Origin: an uncultured Clostridia bacterium
GTDB taxonomy: Bacteria; Bacillota; Clostridia; Christensenellales; Aristaeellaceae
Length of the DNA: 41,909 nucleotides
NCBI GenBank assembly: GCA_934630975.1
Contig: CAKTXH010000010.1
Coordinates: 1 to 41,909, forward strand
Direction: 5' to 3'
The notes under the pieces are model-generated. The model worked only from the letters and a program-made list of their open reading frames with translations, was not told where the DNA came from and searched no databases. Shown here one piece after another: positions 15,277 to 24,300 of this stretch; position 1 is the first letter of the stretch; each line of letters begins with the position of its first letter. Position numbers and translations under genes: made by a program.

Positions 15277-17745
15277 ATGCCTCTGCAAACCGAGTATAAC
15301 AAGGATACCATCAAGGAATCCATCCTCAACAAGCTGCTGCGCTACTACGGCTGCACCATCGAGGACGCGACGCCCAAGCAGGTCTACGCCGCCGTGGCGA
15401 GCACCGTGCGCGACCAGATCATGCTCAAGTGGCGCTTTGAGAAAGAGGCCCGCCGCAGCGAGAAGGCCAAGCGCCTGTATTACCTCTCCATCGAGTTTCT
15501 GACCGGCCGCTGGCTGCACAACAACCTGCTCAACCTCTGCTCCACCAAGGAATACGAGCAGGCGTTTGAGGAGCTGGGGCTGACCCTGCGCGGCGTGCTG
15601 CATGAAGAACCGGAACCGGCGCTGGGCAACGGCGGTCTGGGCCGTCTGGCCGCGTGCTTCCTGGATTCGCTGGCGACGCTGAACCTGCCGGCGATGGGCT
15701 GCACGATCCGCTATGAATACGGCCTGTTCCGCCAGCGCATCGTGGACGGCCAGCAGGTCGAAGTGCCGGACGAGTGGCTGACCTACGGCAACGCGTGGGA
15801 AATTCCGACCCAGCGTGACGCGGTGGAGGTTTGTTTCGGCGGCCAGATGGTCGAAAACTGGGTGGGCGGCACGAATTACGTCACCCTCAAGAACACGGAA
15901 AACGTCATCGCCGTGCCGTATGATCTGCCGATCCTCGGCTACGACAGCGACGTGGTGGACCGCCTGCGCACATGGAGCGCCGTTCTGCCGCAGAACTTCA
16001 ACCTCGAAAAGTTCTCCGCGGGCGATTACAACGGCTCCACGGAGGACAGCAACTCCATCGCGGCGCAGATTTCCAAGGTGCTCTACCCGGAGGATAACAC
16101 CTACAACGGCAAGAAACTGCGCCTGATGCAGGAGTATTTCCTCGTCAGCGCGACGCTGCAATACGCCATCAAGGATTTCAAGCGCGTCTACGGCACGGAC
16201 ATGAGCCAGCTGCCGGAGAAGGTCGCCTTCCACATCAACGACACGCACCCGGCGATGGTCATCCCCGAGCTGATGCGCATCCTCGTGGACGAGGAGCGCC
16301 TGCCGTGGGAGGAGGCCGAGCGCATCACTCAGGCGACCGTCGCCTACACCAACCACACCATCATGGCCGAGGCGCTGGAAAAGTGGCCGGAGAACATGAT
16401 GCGCGAGACGCTGCCGCGCATTTACTCCATCATGCAGGAGCTGAACCGCCGCCTGTGCCAGAAGCTGTTCGACGCGTTCCCCGGCCAGTGGGACCGCATC
16501 GGCCACATGGCGATTCTCGCCTACGATCAGGCGCACATGGCGAACCTCTGCGTGGCCTATTCCCACGCGGTCAACGGCGTTTCCCAGCTGCACGGCGAGA
16601 TTCTCAAGCACACGACGTTCGCGGATTACTACTCCATCATGCCGGAGAAGTTCTACGCGATCACCAACGGCATCACGCCGCGCCGCTGGCTGATGCTGGC
16701 CAACCCGGCGCTCTCCGACCTGCTGGATGAATCCATCGGTCAGGGCTGGCGCAAGGATTTGAACGAGCTGGAAAACCTGCTGCCGTTCGCGGACGACGCG
16801 GCCTTCGTCGAGAAGTTTGCCGCCGTCAAGAAGGCGAACAAGGAGCGCTTCAGCCGCTGGATTTACCGCCATCAGGGCATCGAGCTTGACCCGACGATGA
16901 TGTTCGACGTGCAGGTCAAGCGCCTGCACGAGTACAAGCGCCAGCTGCTCAACGCGCTGCACATCCTCGTGCTCTATAACCGCATCTGCGACGATCCGAG
17001 TTACACGATGGCGCCGCGCACCTTCATCTTCGGCGCGAAGGCCGCGCCGGGCTACCGCCGCGCGAAGGAGATCATCCACTTCATCAACGTGCTTGCCGCG
17101 AAGGTCGCTTCCCACGAGCGCGCCAGCAAGATGATCAAGATCGCGTTCCTCCAGAATTACAACGTCTCCACCGCCGAGATGCTGATGCCGGCCAGCGAGG
17201 TCAGCGAGCAGCTCTCCACCGCCTCCAAGGAGGCCAGCGGCACCGGCAACATGAAGTTCATGATGAACGGCGCGGTGACCATCGGCACGCTGGACGGCGC
17301 GAACGTGGAAATCGCCGATCTGGTGGGCAACGACAACTGCTATATCTTCGGCATGCGCTCCAACGAGGTTGAGGCGCTCTACGCCGCCGGCACGTATCGC
17401 TCGCTGGATATCTACGAGACGAACGCCGAGCTGCGCCGCGCGCTGAACATGATGTTCGACGGCAGCCTGACCCCGGAGAACCCGAAGATGTTCGAAGGCC
17501 TGTACCGCGCACTGGTATTCAGCGACAACGGCGGCATGGCCGACCCGTATCTGGTGCTCAAGGACTTCGGCTCCTACCAGCAGGCGCAGAGCCGTCTGGG
17601 CGCGGATTACCTCGATCAGAAGGCGTGGACGCGCAAGGAGATCATCAACGTCGCCAAGAGCGGCATCTTCTCTTCCGACCGCACCATCCGCGAGTACAAC
17701 GACCTGATCTGGCACCTCACCCCGCTGACCAAGAAGCACGAGTAA
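15277..17745 (+). CDS. glgP: Glycogen/maltodextrin phosphorylase
   Basis: This PLP-dependent GT35 enzyme releases glucose-1-phosphate from the non-reducing ends of alpha-1,4-glucans. The 822-residue length is typical. Key parts are the LGNGGLGRLAACFLDSLA segment in the N-terminal half and the PLP site KEASGTGNMKFMMNGA, with the Schiff-base Lys660, followed by IGTLDGANVEI. The start is the ATG at 15277, 10-11 nt behind GGGAGGG, which is slightly long spacing; the frame is open further upstream but that would reach into the promoter and leader stem-loops. It is transcribed alone, without other glg genes next to it, and ends at a U-tailed hairpin. Confidence 0.96.
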   Translation: MPLQTEYNKDTIKESILNKLLRYYGCTIEDATPKQVYAAVASTVRDQIMLKWRFEKEARRSEKAKRLYYLSIEFLTGRWLHNNLLNLCSTKEYEQAFEELGLTLRGVLHEEPEPALGNGGLGRLAACFLDSLATLNLPAMGCTIRYEYGLFRQRIVDGQQVEVPDEWLTYGNAWEIPTQRDAVEVCFGGQMVENWVGGTNYVTLKNTENVIAVPYDLPILGYDSDVVDRLRTWSAVLPQNFNLEKFSAGDYNGSTEDSNSIAAQISKVLYPEDNTYNGKKLRLMQEYFLVSATLQYAIKDFKRVYGTDMSQLPEKVAFHINDTHPAMVIPELMRILVDEERLPWEEAERITQATVAYTNHTIMAEALEKWPENMMRETLPRIYSIMQELNRRLCQKLFDAFPGQWDRIGHMAILAYDQAHMANLCVAYSHAVNGVSQLHGEILKHTTFADYYSIMPEKFYAITNGITPRRWLMLANPALSDLLDESIGQGWRKDLNELENLLPFADDAAFVEKFAAVKKANKERFSRWIYRHQGIELDPTMMFDVQVKRLHEYKRQLLNALHILVLYNRICDDPSYTMAPRTFIFGAKAAPGYRRAKEIIHFINVLAAKVASHERASKMIKIAFLQNYNVSTAEMLMPASEVSEQLSTASKEASGTGNMKFMMNGAVTIGTLDGANVEIADLVGNDNCYIFGMRSNEVEALYAAGTYRSLDIYETNAELRRALNMMFDGSLTPENPKMFEGLYRALVFSDNGGMADPYLVLKDFGSYQQAQSRLGADYLDQKAWTRKEIINVAKSGIFSSDRTIREYNDLIWHLTPLTKKHE

Positions 17746-17770
17746 TCAAAAATGCGTGAAAGCGCGTCTG

Positions 17771-17796
17771 GCTCCCTCGAAAGAGGGGGCTTTTTT
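17771..17796 (+). terminator. Intrinsic terminator of glgP
   Basis: GCTCCCTC (17771-17778) pairs with GAGGGGGC (17783-17790) around a GAAA tetraloop, followed by six T. Confidence 0.9.
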
Positions 17797-17902
17797 GATT
17801 TTCAGGGAAGAAAATGGAAGGAAGATGCGTTTTTATCATAGACAATGATGCTTCGTTGAACTGATGATCCTGTACATTTTATGGGGAAAGGCGGATGAAT
17901 CC

Positions 17903-18871
17903 ATGAAACGCATCGGAATTCTCGGACTGCTTTTGATGAGCCTGATGTTCACTTGTTGTACGGCTTGGGCGGATGGCGGCGACGCCTATGCGGTCGTGCA
18001 TAACCCTGATGCCGCAGACCGGCTGAATCTGCGCGCTGCGCCGAACAAGGAAGCGGAATCGCTGGGCAAGTATTACAACGGCGTTGAGGTTCAAATTCTT
18101 GAAGAGCTGAACAACGGATGGGTTCGCGTTCGAATTGGCAATCGCGGAGTGGCCGAAGGGTATATGATGAAGGCGTATCTGCAATATGACAACACGCGGG
18201 CGGTTGAATCCGCAATGCCGACATATACCTCCACAAGCAGCGCGTGGGAGCTTTATCAAACCCGCGACGTAAACGGAGCGTATGACATGTACGGCTACGG
18301 CGAAACGGTGACGCTTCTGGGCTTTACGTCGAAATGGTGGCACGTTCAAATCCGGGGATATACCGGGTTTGTACCGGCGGACGGATCGCCGCTGGAACAG
18401 CGGACGGGCAATTACTACGACGGCTATGCGACGGCGCAGGTTCACAATCCGATTTCGACGGATCGACTGAATCTGCGCGTGGAAAAAACGGAGAACAGCG
18501 CGTCGCTCGGCAAATATTACAATGGATGCACGGTTGCAATCGTTCAAAAAGGGAACGACGGATGGAGCCGGGTTCGAATCGGCAATCTTGAAGGATATAT
18601 GAAAAATCAGTTCCTCGATTTTAGCGCGCCCAAAGACCAGCAAACCGAAATGCTGCCCAAGGTGACGATTCGAAATCCCAATGGGCAGGGCGCCAATCTG
18701 CGAAGGCAGGCTTCGACCCGTGTTAACGCGGTGGCGCTGTATCCGAACGGAACGCAGGTTCAAGTGCTGGGCATAGCGGGAGATTGGTGCCATGTGCTGA
18801 TTGACGGGGAGATCGGCTTTATGATGACCCAATATCTTGTGCCCCGACTCAGCTTTGAATCGACCAGATAA
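17903..18871 (+). CDS. Secreted protein with four SH3b-like repeats
   Basis: The 322-residue protein starts with a signal peptide (MKRIGILGLLLMSLMFTCC then TAWA, predicted cut before DGGDAY). The mature part is made of about four bacterial SH3-like modules (about 30-95, 112-168, 182-247, 255-316). Modules one and three are the closest pair, sharing the D-R-L-N-L-R and S-L-G-K-Y-Y-N-G segments and a W-x-R-V-R-I-G-N strand. Such domains bind cell wall or other ligands outside the cell; no hydrolase domain is present, so the protein is more likely a wall-binding or sensing factor. The start at 17903 follows a GGCGGA site; an in-frame ATG at 17864 would put extra residues before the signal peptide. 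Base composition is clearly less GC-rich than the neighbouring glgP and aroF genes. Confidence 0.8.
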   Translation: MKRIGILGLLLMSLMFTCCTAWADGGDAYAVVHNPDAADRLNLRAAPNKEAESLGKYYNGVEVQILEELNNGWVRVRIGNRGVAEGYMMKAYLQYDNTRAVESAMPTYTSTSSAWELYQTRDVNGAYDMYGYGETVTLLGFTSKWWHVQIRGYTGFVPADGSPLEQRTGNYYDGYATAQVHNPISTDRLNLRVEKTENSASLGKYYNGCTVAIVQKGNDGWSRVRIGNLEGYMKNQFLDFSAPKDQQTEMLPKVTIRNPNGQGANLRRQASTRVNAVALYPNGTQVQVLGIAGDWCHVLIDGEIGFMMTQYLVPRLSFESTR

Positions 18872-18935
18872 GAAGGTACTCGGCGCGGCGGAGAACCAAG
18901 AGACGCTTGATTTGCAAAAAAAACAAAATATTGGG

Positions 18936-18964
18936 TTGACAAATCGTCTTGTATGATTTATGAT
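18936..18964 (+). promoter_or_regulatory. Promoter of the aroF attenuator leader
   Basis: -35 TTGACA (18936-18941, consensus), 17-bp spacer, -10 TATGAT (18959-18964). It lies about 230 bp before the aroF start codon and about 35 bp before the leader peptide. Confidence 0.88.
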
Positions 18965-19000
18965 AGAGTCAGCACCAAGCAAGCGGGAGGCAAAACCCTT

Positions 19001-19081
19001 ATGAATGTTGTTGTTGCGAACATGTACTATTTTAGCCTGTATTATCGCGAAAATACGGGCTGTTTGCGCTGCACCGCATAA
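19001..19081 (+). CDS. Aromatic leader peptide of the aroF attenuator (26 residues)
   Basis: A short frame with its own ribosome binding site GGGAGG (18985-18990, 10-nt spacing) encodes MNVVVANMYYFSLYYR followed by ENTGCLRCTA and TAA. It contains four tyrosines and one phenylalanine within eight residues (positions 9-15) and no tryptophan. The codons for these residues (19025-19045) sit at and just before the 5' arm of a leader hairpin, the correct place for ribosome stalling when charged tRNA-Tyr or tRNA-Phe is scarce. Too short to be a structural protein, it fits a classical attenuation leader controlling DAHP synthase. See the attenuator entry for the alternative RNA structures. Confidence 0.85.
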   Translation: MNVVVANMYYFSLYYRENTGCLRCTA

Positions 19082-19141
19082 GAGCGGTTGGAATAAAGCG
19101 ATAAAGCGGCCCTCACGAAAAACGAGGGCCGCTTCTTTTTT
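19034..19141 (+). promoter_or_regulatory. Transcription attenuator controlling DAHP synthase
   Basis: Three mutually exclusive pairings can be read. Segment 1 AGCCTGTATT (19034-19043) pairs with segment 2 AATACGGGCT (19052-19061), with one G-U pair. Segment 2 GGGCTGTTT (19057-19065) can instead pair over nine bases, two of them G-U, with segment 3 AAGCGGCCC (19104-19112). Segment 3 is also the 5' arm of the terminator. A ribosome stalled at the Tyr/Phe codons covers segment 1, frees segment 2 and would favour the 2:3 antiterminator. A ribosome reaching the stop codon, or none at all, would allow the terminator. This is the logic of the pheA and trp attenuators. All pairings are read from sequence; none has been energy-minimised. 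Confidence 0.82.
19104..19141 (+). terminator. Attenuator terminator before aroF
   Basis: Perfect 11-bp stem AAGCGGCCCTC (19104-19114) with GAGGGCCGCTT (19124-19134), 9-nt loop, followed by C and six T. It ends 50 bp before the aroF start codon. Confidence 0.92.
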
Positions 19142-19191
19142 AACTTGGAATAAGTGACAAACTGTCAAAAAACGAAAAAGGAGAAATCACC

Positions 19192-20205
19192 ATGATTGTT
19201 ATTTTGAAACCCGGCGCACAGAAGGCGCGCGTTGAAGCGCTGATGGGGCAGATCAAGCAGCAGGGCGTGGATATCCATTACAGCCAGGGCACGACGGAGA
19301 CGATTCTCGGCCTCGTCGGCGATACGACGCATGTGGACGAGGATTGGCTGCGCGCCAGCGATATCGTCGAAGATGTTCGCCGGGTTTCCGAGCCGTATAA
19401 GCTGGCGAATCGCCGCTTCCATCCCAAAGATACGCACGTCAACGTCTGCGGACGCGCAATTGGCGAAGGCACGTTTACGGTAATCGCCGGACCGTGCTCG
19501 GTGGAAAGCCGCGAACAGCTCGTTTCCATCGCGGAGGACGTGAAGAAGAGCGGCGCGACCTGCCTGCGCGGCGGCGCGTTCAAACCGCGCACTTCGCCGT
19601 ATTCCTTCCAGGGACTCGAAAACGAAGGCTTAAAGCTGCTGCTCGAAGCGAAAAAAGCGACCGGGTTGCCGATTGTCACCGAAATCATGAGCGAAACGCA
19701 GATCGACGATTTCGCCGAGGTGGACGTGATTCAGGTCGGCGCGCGCAACATGCAGAATTTCCGCCTGCTCAAGGCGCTGGGCAAGACGAGCAAGCCGATC
19801 CTGCTCAAGCGCGGCCTGTCCGCGACAATCGAGGAATGGCTGATGAGCGCGGAGTATGTGCTGGCGGGCGGCAACCCGAACGTGATTCTCTGTGAACGCG
19901 GCATCCGCACGTTTGAGAAGATGATCCGCAACAACCTCGATATTTCCGCCGTGCCGCTGATCAAGCAGAAATCGCATCTGCCGGTGATCATCGACCCGTC
20001 CCACGCCGCGGGCATCGCGTGGATGGTGCAGCCGCTCGCGCGCACGGCCATTGCGGCGGGTGCGGACGGCCTGATGATCGAGGTGCACAACAACCCGAAG
20101 GCTGCGCTCTGCGACGGCGCACAGTCGCTCGACCCGGCGCAGTTCGATACCCTGATGACCGACGTGAAGCGCCGCGTTGCTTTCGAAGAAAAAACGCTGC
20201 TGTAA
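19192..20205 (+). CDS. aroF: 3-deoxy-7-phosphoheptulonate (DAHP) synthase, type I-beta with N-terminal regulatory domain
   Basis: This enzyme condenses phosphoenolpyruvate and erythrose-4-phosphate in the first step of the shikimate pathway to Phe, Tyr and Trp. The 337-residue protein has an N-terminal ferredoxin-like regulatory domain (about 1-70, beginning MIVILKPGA) of the kind that gives Tyr/Phe feedback inhibition. The (beta/alpha)8 catalytic domain that follows has AGPCSVES (metal-binding Cys), LRGGAFKPRTSPYSFQG, PILLKRG, IIDPSHAAG (metal-binding His) and GLMIEVHNNP. The ATG is behind AAAAGGAG. Expression appears to be set by the Tyr/Phe attenuator just upstream, so the pathway entry would be controlled both at transcription and at the enzyme. 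No other aromatic pathway gene is adjacent. Confidence 0.96.
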   Translation: MIVILKPGAQKARVEALMGQIKQQGVDIHYSQGTTETILGLVGDTTHVDEDWLRASDIVEDVRRVSEPYKLANRRFHPKDTHVNVCGRAIGEGTFTVIAGPCSVESREQLVSIAEDVKKSGATCLRGGAFKPRTSPYSFQGLENEGLKLLLEAKKATGLPIVTEIMSETQIDDFAEVDVIQVGARNMQNFRLLKALGKTSKPILLKRGLSATIEEWLMSAEYVLAGGNPNVILCERGIRTFEKMIRNNLDISAVPLIKQKSHLPVIIDPSHAAGIAWMVQPLARTAIAAGADGLMIEVHNNPKAALCDGAQSLDPAQFDTLMTDVKRRVAFEEKTLL

Positions 20206-20216
20206 AACCCGATCCA

Positions 20217-20269
20217 AAAGAGCCGTATCGCGGCGCTCCAAAAAGTGGAGTGTGGCGATACGGCTCTTT
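20217..20269. terminator. Large bidirectional terminator between aroF and the phosphoesterase gene
   Basis: A perfect 15-bp outer stem (20217-20231 with 20255-20269) encloses a smaller CTCCA/TGGAG hairpin (20236-20240 with 20246-20250). It has AAA on the left and TTT on the right and lies between convergent genes. Confidence 0.82.
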
Positions 20270-20304
20270 GTCAGTCTTCGGGGATGCGGCAATTTGGGGA
20301 GGCT

Positions 20305-21174
20305 TTACGCGTGGTCGTTGCTCGTGATCGCGCGCCAGAATTGGGCGGTTGTCACGCCGTCCGGCCAGTCGAAGAGCGTGTCGGTCTGCTCCCACGTTTC
20401 GCGGGAAACCTCGGCTTCATGCTTGTCGGCAGAAATTCTGCGCGCCATCGTGACGAAGGGGAGGAGGTAATCGAAATTGCGCTGCTGCTGCAAGCAGGTG
20501 ATGTGAGCCATGATCGGGCAGGCTTCCGCAAAGCCGCTGCTGATATACAGTTCTTTGAGCGGCGTGGGGTTGTACCATGCGATGCACGGCTCGAGCGTCA
20601 CGCGCCCGGGGGAGAGGTAGAGCATCGCATACAGCGCCATGCCCGGCATGCCGTCATCCATGCAGCCTGCGCTGCCCAGCACGTCGAGCGTCAGGTTCGG
20701 CAGGTTGTAATGCATCGGGTTGTGGCCGTGCCCGCAGATGATATGGGTGTTGGGCGCGAAGGTCATGGTTTCAAGGCGCGGCAATGCGAGTTTCGGGTCG
20801 TAGACGGGGAAGCGGTCGTCCTCCGGCAGGGCATGGCAGAAGGTGACGCCCGAAATCGTCAGCGATTTGGGAAACGTGATTTCCTGCGGCTTGAGGCGGG
20901 CGGCGTTGAAACGAAGCGACGCGAAGTTCACCCCGGAATAACCCGGCTCGCCGTTCATGACGGAAAGGATATAGCCCTCGTGATTGCCGTGCAGGCACGT
21001 CACGCCCTCCGAGCGGAGCAGGCGGAGCGTGTCGAGCGGGGCAGGACCGAGGTTCACCTGATCGCCCAGCGAAATGATGCGGTCGGGCGTATGCTTCTTG
21101 TGGATATCGGAAATGACGGCTTCCGCGGCCAGCAGGTTGGCGTGAATATCGGCGATGAGCGCAATGGCTTCCAT
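20305..21174 (-). CDS. Metallophosphoesterase (YfcE/MJ0936-like)
   Basis: The 289-residue protein has the calcineurin-like phosphoesterase metal motifs: DIHAN (about residue 9), GDQVNLGP in place of the usual GDxxxxGP, GNHEG, and the C-terminal CGHGHNP. These bind two metals and hydrolyse phosphomono- or diesters; the real substrate in the cell is unknown. It is longer than YfcE-type enzymes by a C-terminal extension of about 90 residues (from LEPCIAWYNPTPLKELY on). The ATG is 6 nt behind AGGAGG. It is transcribed alone and divergently from addB, with the parS sites in the shared region. Confidence 0.85.
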   Translation of the reverse strand: MEAIALIADIHANLLAAEAVISDIHKKHTPDRIISLGDQVNLGPAPLDTLRLLRSEGVTCLHGNHEGYILSVMNGEPGYSGVNFASLRFNAARLKPQEITFPKSLTISGVTFCHALPEDDRFPVYDPKLALPRLETMTFAPNTHIICGHGHNPMHYNLPNLTLDVLGSAGCMDDGMPGMALYAMLYLSPGRVTLEPCIAWYNPTPLKELYISSGFAEACPIMAHITCLQQQRNFDYLLPFVTMARRISADKHEAEVSRETWEQTDTLFDWPDGVTTAQFWRAITSNDHA

Positions 21175-21193
21175 AGCGGCCTCCTGAAAAGAG

Positions 21194-21222
21194 TGGAATA
21201 ACCCGGTTTTCTATGCTATAAT
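21194..21222 (+). promoter_or_regulatory. Extended -10 promoter of addB
   Basis: -10 TATAAT (21217-21222) with TGC before it (extended -10); weak -35 TGGAAT (21194-21199) at 17-bp spacing. Transcription would begin near 21229, so both parS sites lie in the addB 5' untranslated region. Confidence 0.65.
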
Positions 21223-21251
21223 TCTGTATGACAAAGAAAAAATCCTGCCAG

Positions 21252-21267
21252 TGTTTCACGTGAAACA
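21252..21267. promoter_or_regulatory. parS site 1
   Basis: TGTTTCACGTGAAACA, a perfect 16-bp palindrome matching the bacterial parS consensus TGTTNCACGTGAAACA. ParB would load here; parB is at the start of this window. Confidence 0.95.
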
Positions 21268-21291
21268 TTTTGGCGATGGCAAAAGACCCGA

Positions 21292-21307
21292 TGTTTCACG
21301 TGAAACA
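21292..21307. promoter_or_regulatory. parS site 2
   Basis: A second identical perfect parS palindrome, exactly 40 bp from the first (start to start), between the addB promoter and the addB start codon. Confidence 0.95.
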
Positions 21308-21334
21308 ATTTTGGGCGAAGAGAGGATGCGCGCG

Positions 21335-24300
21335 ATGAAGATTTTGACCGCAAGGCCGCACAGATTGCTGGCCGCATGCATGGATCGACTGGGCGAGGCG
21401 ACGGCGCGCGGCGAAAGCTGCATGTTTCTGGTTCCGTCGCAATACACCTTGCAGGCGGAGCTGGAAATCATGGAGCGGCTGCACATCAACGGCTCGTTTT
21501 TGATCGACGTGCTTTCGCCCAAACGGCTTCAATCGCGCGTTTTTGAGCTGGCAGGCATGCCGGAACGGACGATTTTCGACGAACGCGGCAAGTGCATGGT
21601 GCTCAGTTCCATCATCGAAGAACAAAAGGATGAGCTGACCGTGTATCGCGGCGCGGCGCAGAACGGGACGTCCGGCTTTACGGCGCGCGTATCCAACATG
21701 ATTGCGTCGCTCAAGCGCAGCAGTTTATCGGCGGCGGATGTGGCGGAAAGCGCCGAAAAAATGGATGCGGACAATCCGGCGAGGGCGAAACTCGGCGATA
21801 TTGCGCGGATTTACGCGGCTTACGAACAGCGCATGACGGGCGAACTGGCCGACGCGGAGGATGTTTCGCGGGAGATGTGCGCCCGGTTCGCGGCTTCCGG
21901 CGTGTTCAAAAACCAGAATGTGTTTGTTTATGGCTTCGATATGATCACGCCGACGTTCGCCGTGGAACTGCTGAGCATGGCGACGCTGTGCAGATCGCTG
22001 ACGCTGGCCATCGAAACGGACGCAAACGCCGCGCCGGACGGAAGGCTCTTTGCGCCGGTCAACTTCAGCCTGGAACGCCTTGAAAAGCTGGCGAAGGAGC
22101 GCGGCGTCGCCATAGCGCGCGAAACGCTGAACGCGGAACTTGACGCGCCCTGGGATATCCGCCTTCTGGAAAAGCAGCTTTACGCGCTGGGCGCACCGCC
22201 CTGCATGGAAGCGCCGACGGCGATAGAATTGCTCGCGGCCAGCGGAAAACGGCAGGAGGTGCACCTTGCGGCGGCGCGAATCCGGCGGCTGGCGGCGATG
22301 GGGGAGGATATTTCGCAGATGGCGGTCGTCTATCCCAAACAAAGCGGATACGGCGCGCTGTTGCAAAACATTCTGCCAATGTACGGCTTGGCCACCTACG
22401 TGGCGGAAAAACGGCAGGCCGGGGCGCATCCGCTGAGCCGGTTTCTGCTCAGCGCGTTGGCGTCGCTTTCAGGCGGCTGGCGGCTTTCGGATATTCTGGA
22501 ATGTGCGCAGAGCGGCTTTCTCGGGCTGACGCAGGAGGCGCTCGACCGTCTTTGCGCGTACTGCGAGGGGGCGGATGTGCGCGGCGAGGCGATGCGCAAG
22601 CCGTTCCGCTATCCGAAAGGCGTCACGGAGGAGGAATTAAGCGCGCTGGAAGAGAGCCGAAAGCAGGTGATGGAGCCGCTTTTGGCGCTTCAACGCGATT
22701 TGCAGGCGGCCAGGACGGCGGATGACACCATTCACGCCATTTTGGCGCTGCTGGAAAGCGTGCACGCGTATGAAACGCTGGAAGATATGCGCGACGAATT
22801 GAATTCCTCCGATCTCACGGCGGAAGCGCAGGATTGCGCGCAGGTCTGGAACGCGATGATGACGACGCTCGACCAACTGCATACGCTGCTCGGCGGGCAG
22901 GCCGTCCCGGCGAAGATCGTGATGGAACTGCTTCAAAACGGCCTTTCCGCGCTGGAATTGGCGGCGCTTCCGCCTGCGGACGGCGCGATTATCTGCGGCG
23001 AAATCGGCAATGTGCGCACGGCGCAGGTGCGGACGCTCTTTGCCATCGGTATGAACGACATGCCGGGGAGCAGCGATAACGGCCTGCTGACCGTCAGCGA
23101 ACAGCAGGCGGCGCAGGAAGCCAGCGGCGCATATCTGGGCATGACGCCGCAGGAGAGCGCGGCGCTCGGCCAGCTCGATGAGCTGAAAGCTCTGTCCGGC
23201 GCAAAAGAACGGGTAATCCTTTCGTATGCGGTTGCGGATGAGACGGGCCGCGCGCTGCGCGAAGGCCCGGCGGTGCAGGCGGTTCGCAGGTTGTTTCCCA
23301 ACATGCCGGTTTACGGCGGGCTGGCGCAGGAAGAACGGGAAGCCATGCTTTGCGCCAAAGCGCCGGCGCTCGAGGCTTTGGCGGTCGAGCTTTCCGAAGT
23401 AGCGGACGGGCGGCGCGGGCTGAGCGCGGCATATGCGGCGGCAGCGGCGGCGCTTTCTGCCGATGCGGACGGGGAGCGGACGCTGCTCGGCGTGACGCGC
23501 GGGCTGGGCGATCCGCCGGAAAAGCAGATGGCGGGCACGTTGGCGCGCACGCTCTATGGGCGGCCTGTCAGCAGCGTTTCCCGATTGGAAACCTTTGCAC
23601 AGTGTCCATATCAGCACTTTGTCCGCTATGGCCTTGTGCCGCAGCGCGAGCAGCAGCCGGGCGTGGATGCGGCGGAATTGGGCACGCTCTACCACGAGGC
23701 CGCCGAGCGGTTTACCGAAGCCGTGACGGCGCTGCCGGAATTCCCGGAAGTGCCGCAGGAGGTCTGCGACCGGCTGATGGATGAAGCCGTTTCGCCGCTG
23801 ATCGACGCGTGGCGGGAATCGCCGATGGGGGAGAGCAAGCGCGGCGAGGCGGTCGCGCGACGGATTCGCCGGACGGCCAAACGCACGGCGCGCAATATCC
23901 TTTCGCAGTACGTGGATAGCAGCTTCCGCCCCTTACAGATGGAGTTCGTCTTCGGGCAGAACGGCCTGTCGCCGATTGTGCTCGAATTGGGCGACGGTAC
24001 GTTCGTCTATTTGCAAGGGCGGATCGACCGCGTGGATGTGATGACGGGCGGCGGTCTGCGCGTCATCGACTATAAGAGCGGCAGTAAGAAGTTCGACCCG
24101 ACGCTCGTTTACTGGGGCTTGCAGCTCCAACTGCTGCTCTATCTGGCGGCGGCGCTTTCGCGCGTTCCTGGCTCGCATGCGGCGGGGTTTTTCTATTGCC
24201 GAATTGCCGACCCGACGATCAAGACTGAATCGCGCATCCGCGAAGAGGTGGAAAAACAGATCGCCAAAAAACTTTCGCTGAACGGCATATCGCTCAGCGA

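Noticed and set aside
15121..17739. Long minus-strand open frame opposite glycogen phosphorylase
   Set aside because: Antisense shadow caused by GC-rich third positions; the plus-strand glgP has the PLP site, promoter and terminator.
17821..17902. Promoter for the SH3b gene (TTGAAC near 17856 with a possible -10 near 17878)
   Set aside because: The -10 candidate is poor and too close to the ribosome binding site, so no promoter is called.
20396..20413. Third possible parS-like palindrome (GTTTCGCGGGAAAC) in the phosphoesterase gene
   Set aside because: Four of sixteen positions differ from parS, including the central bases, and it lies within coding sequence.
21251..21334. Upstream extension of addB starting MFHVKH
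   Set aside because: These residues are translation of the two parS sites; the ribosome binding site at 21321-21325 points to the later ATG at 21335.
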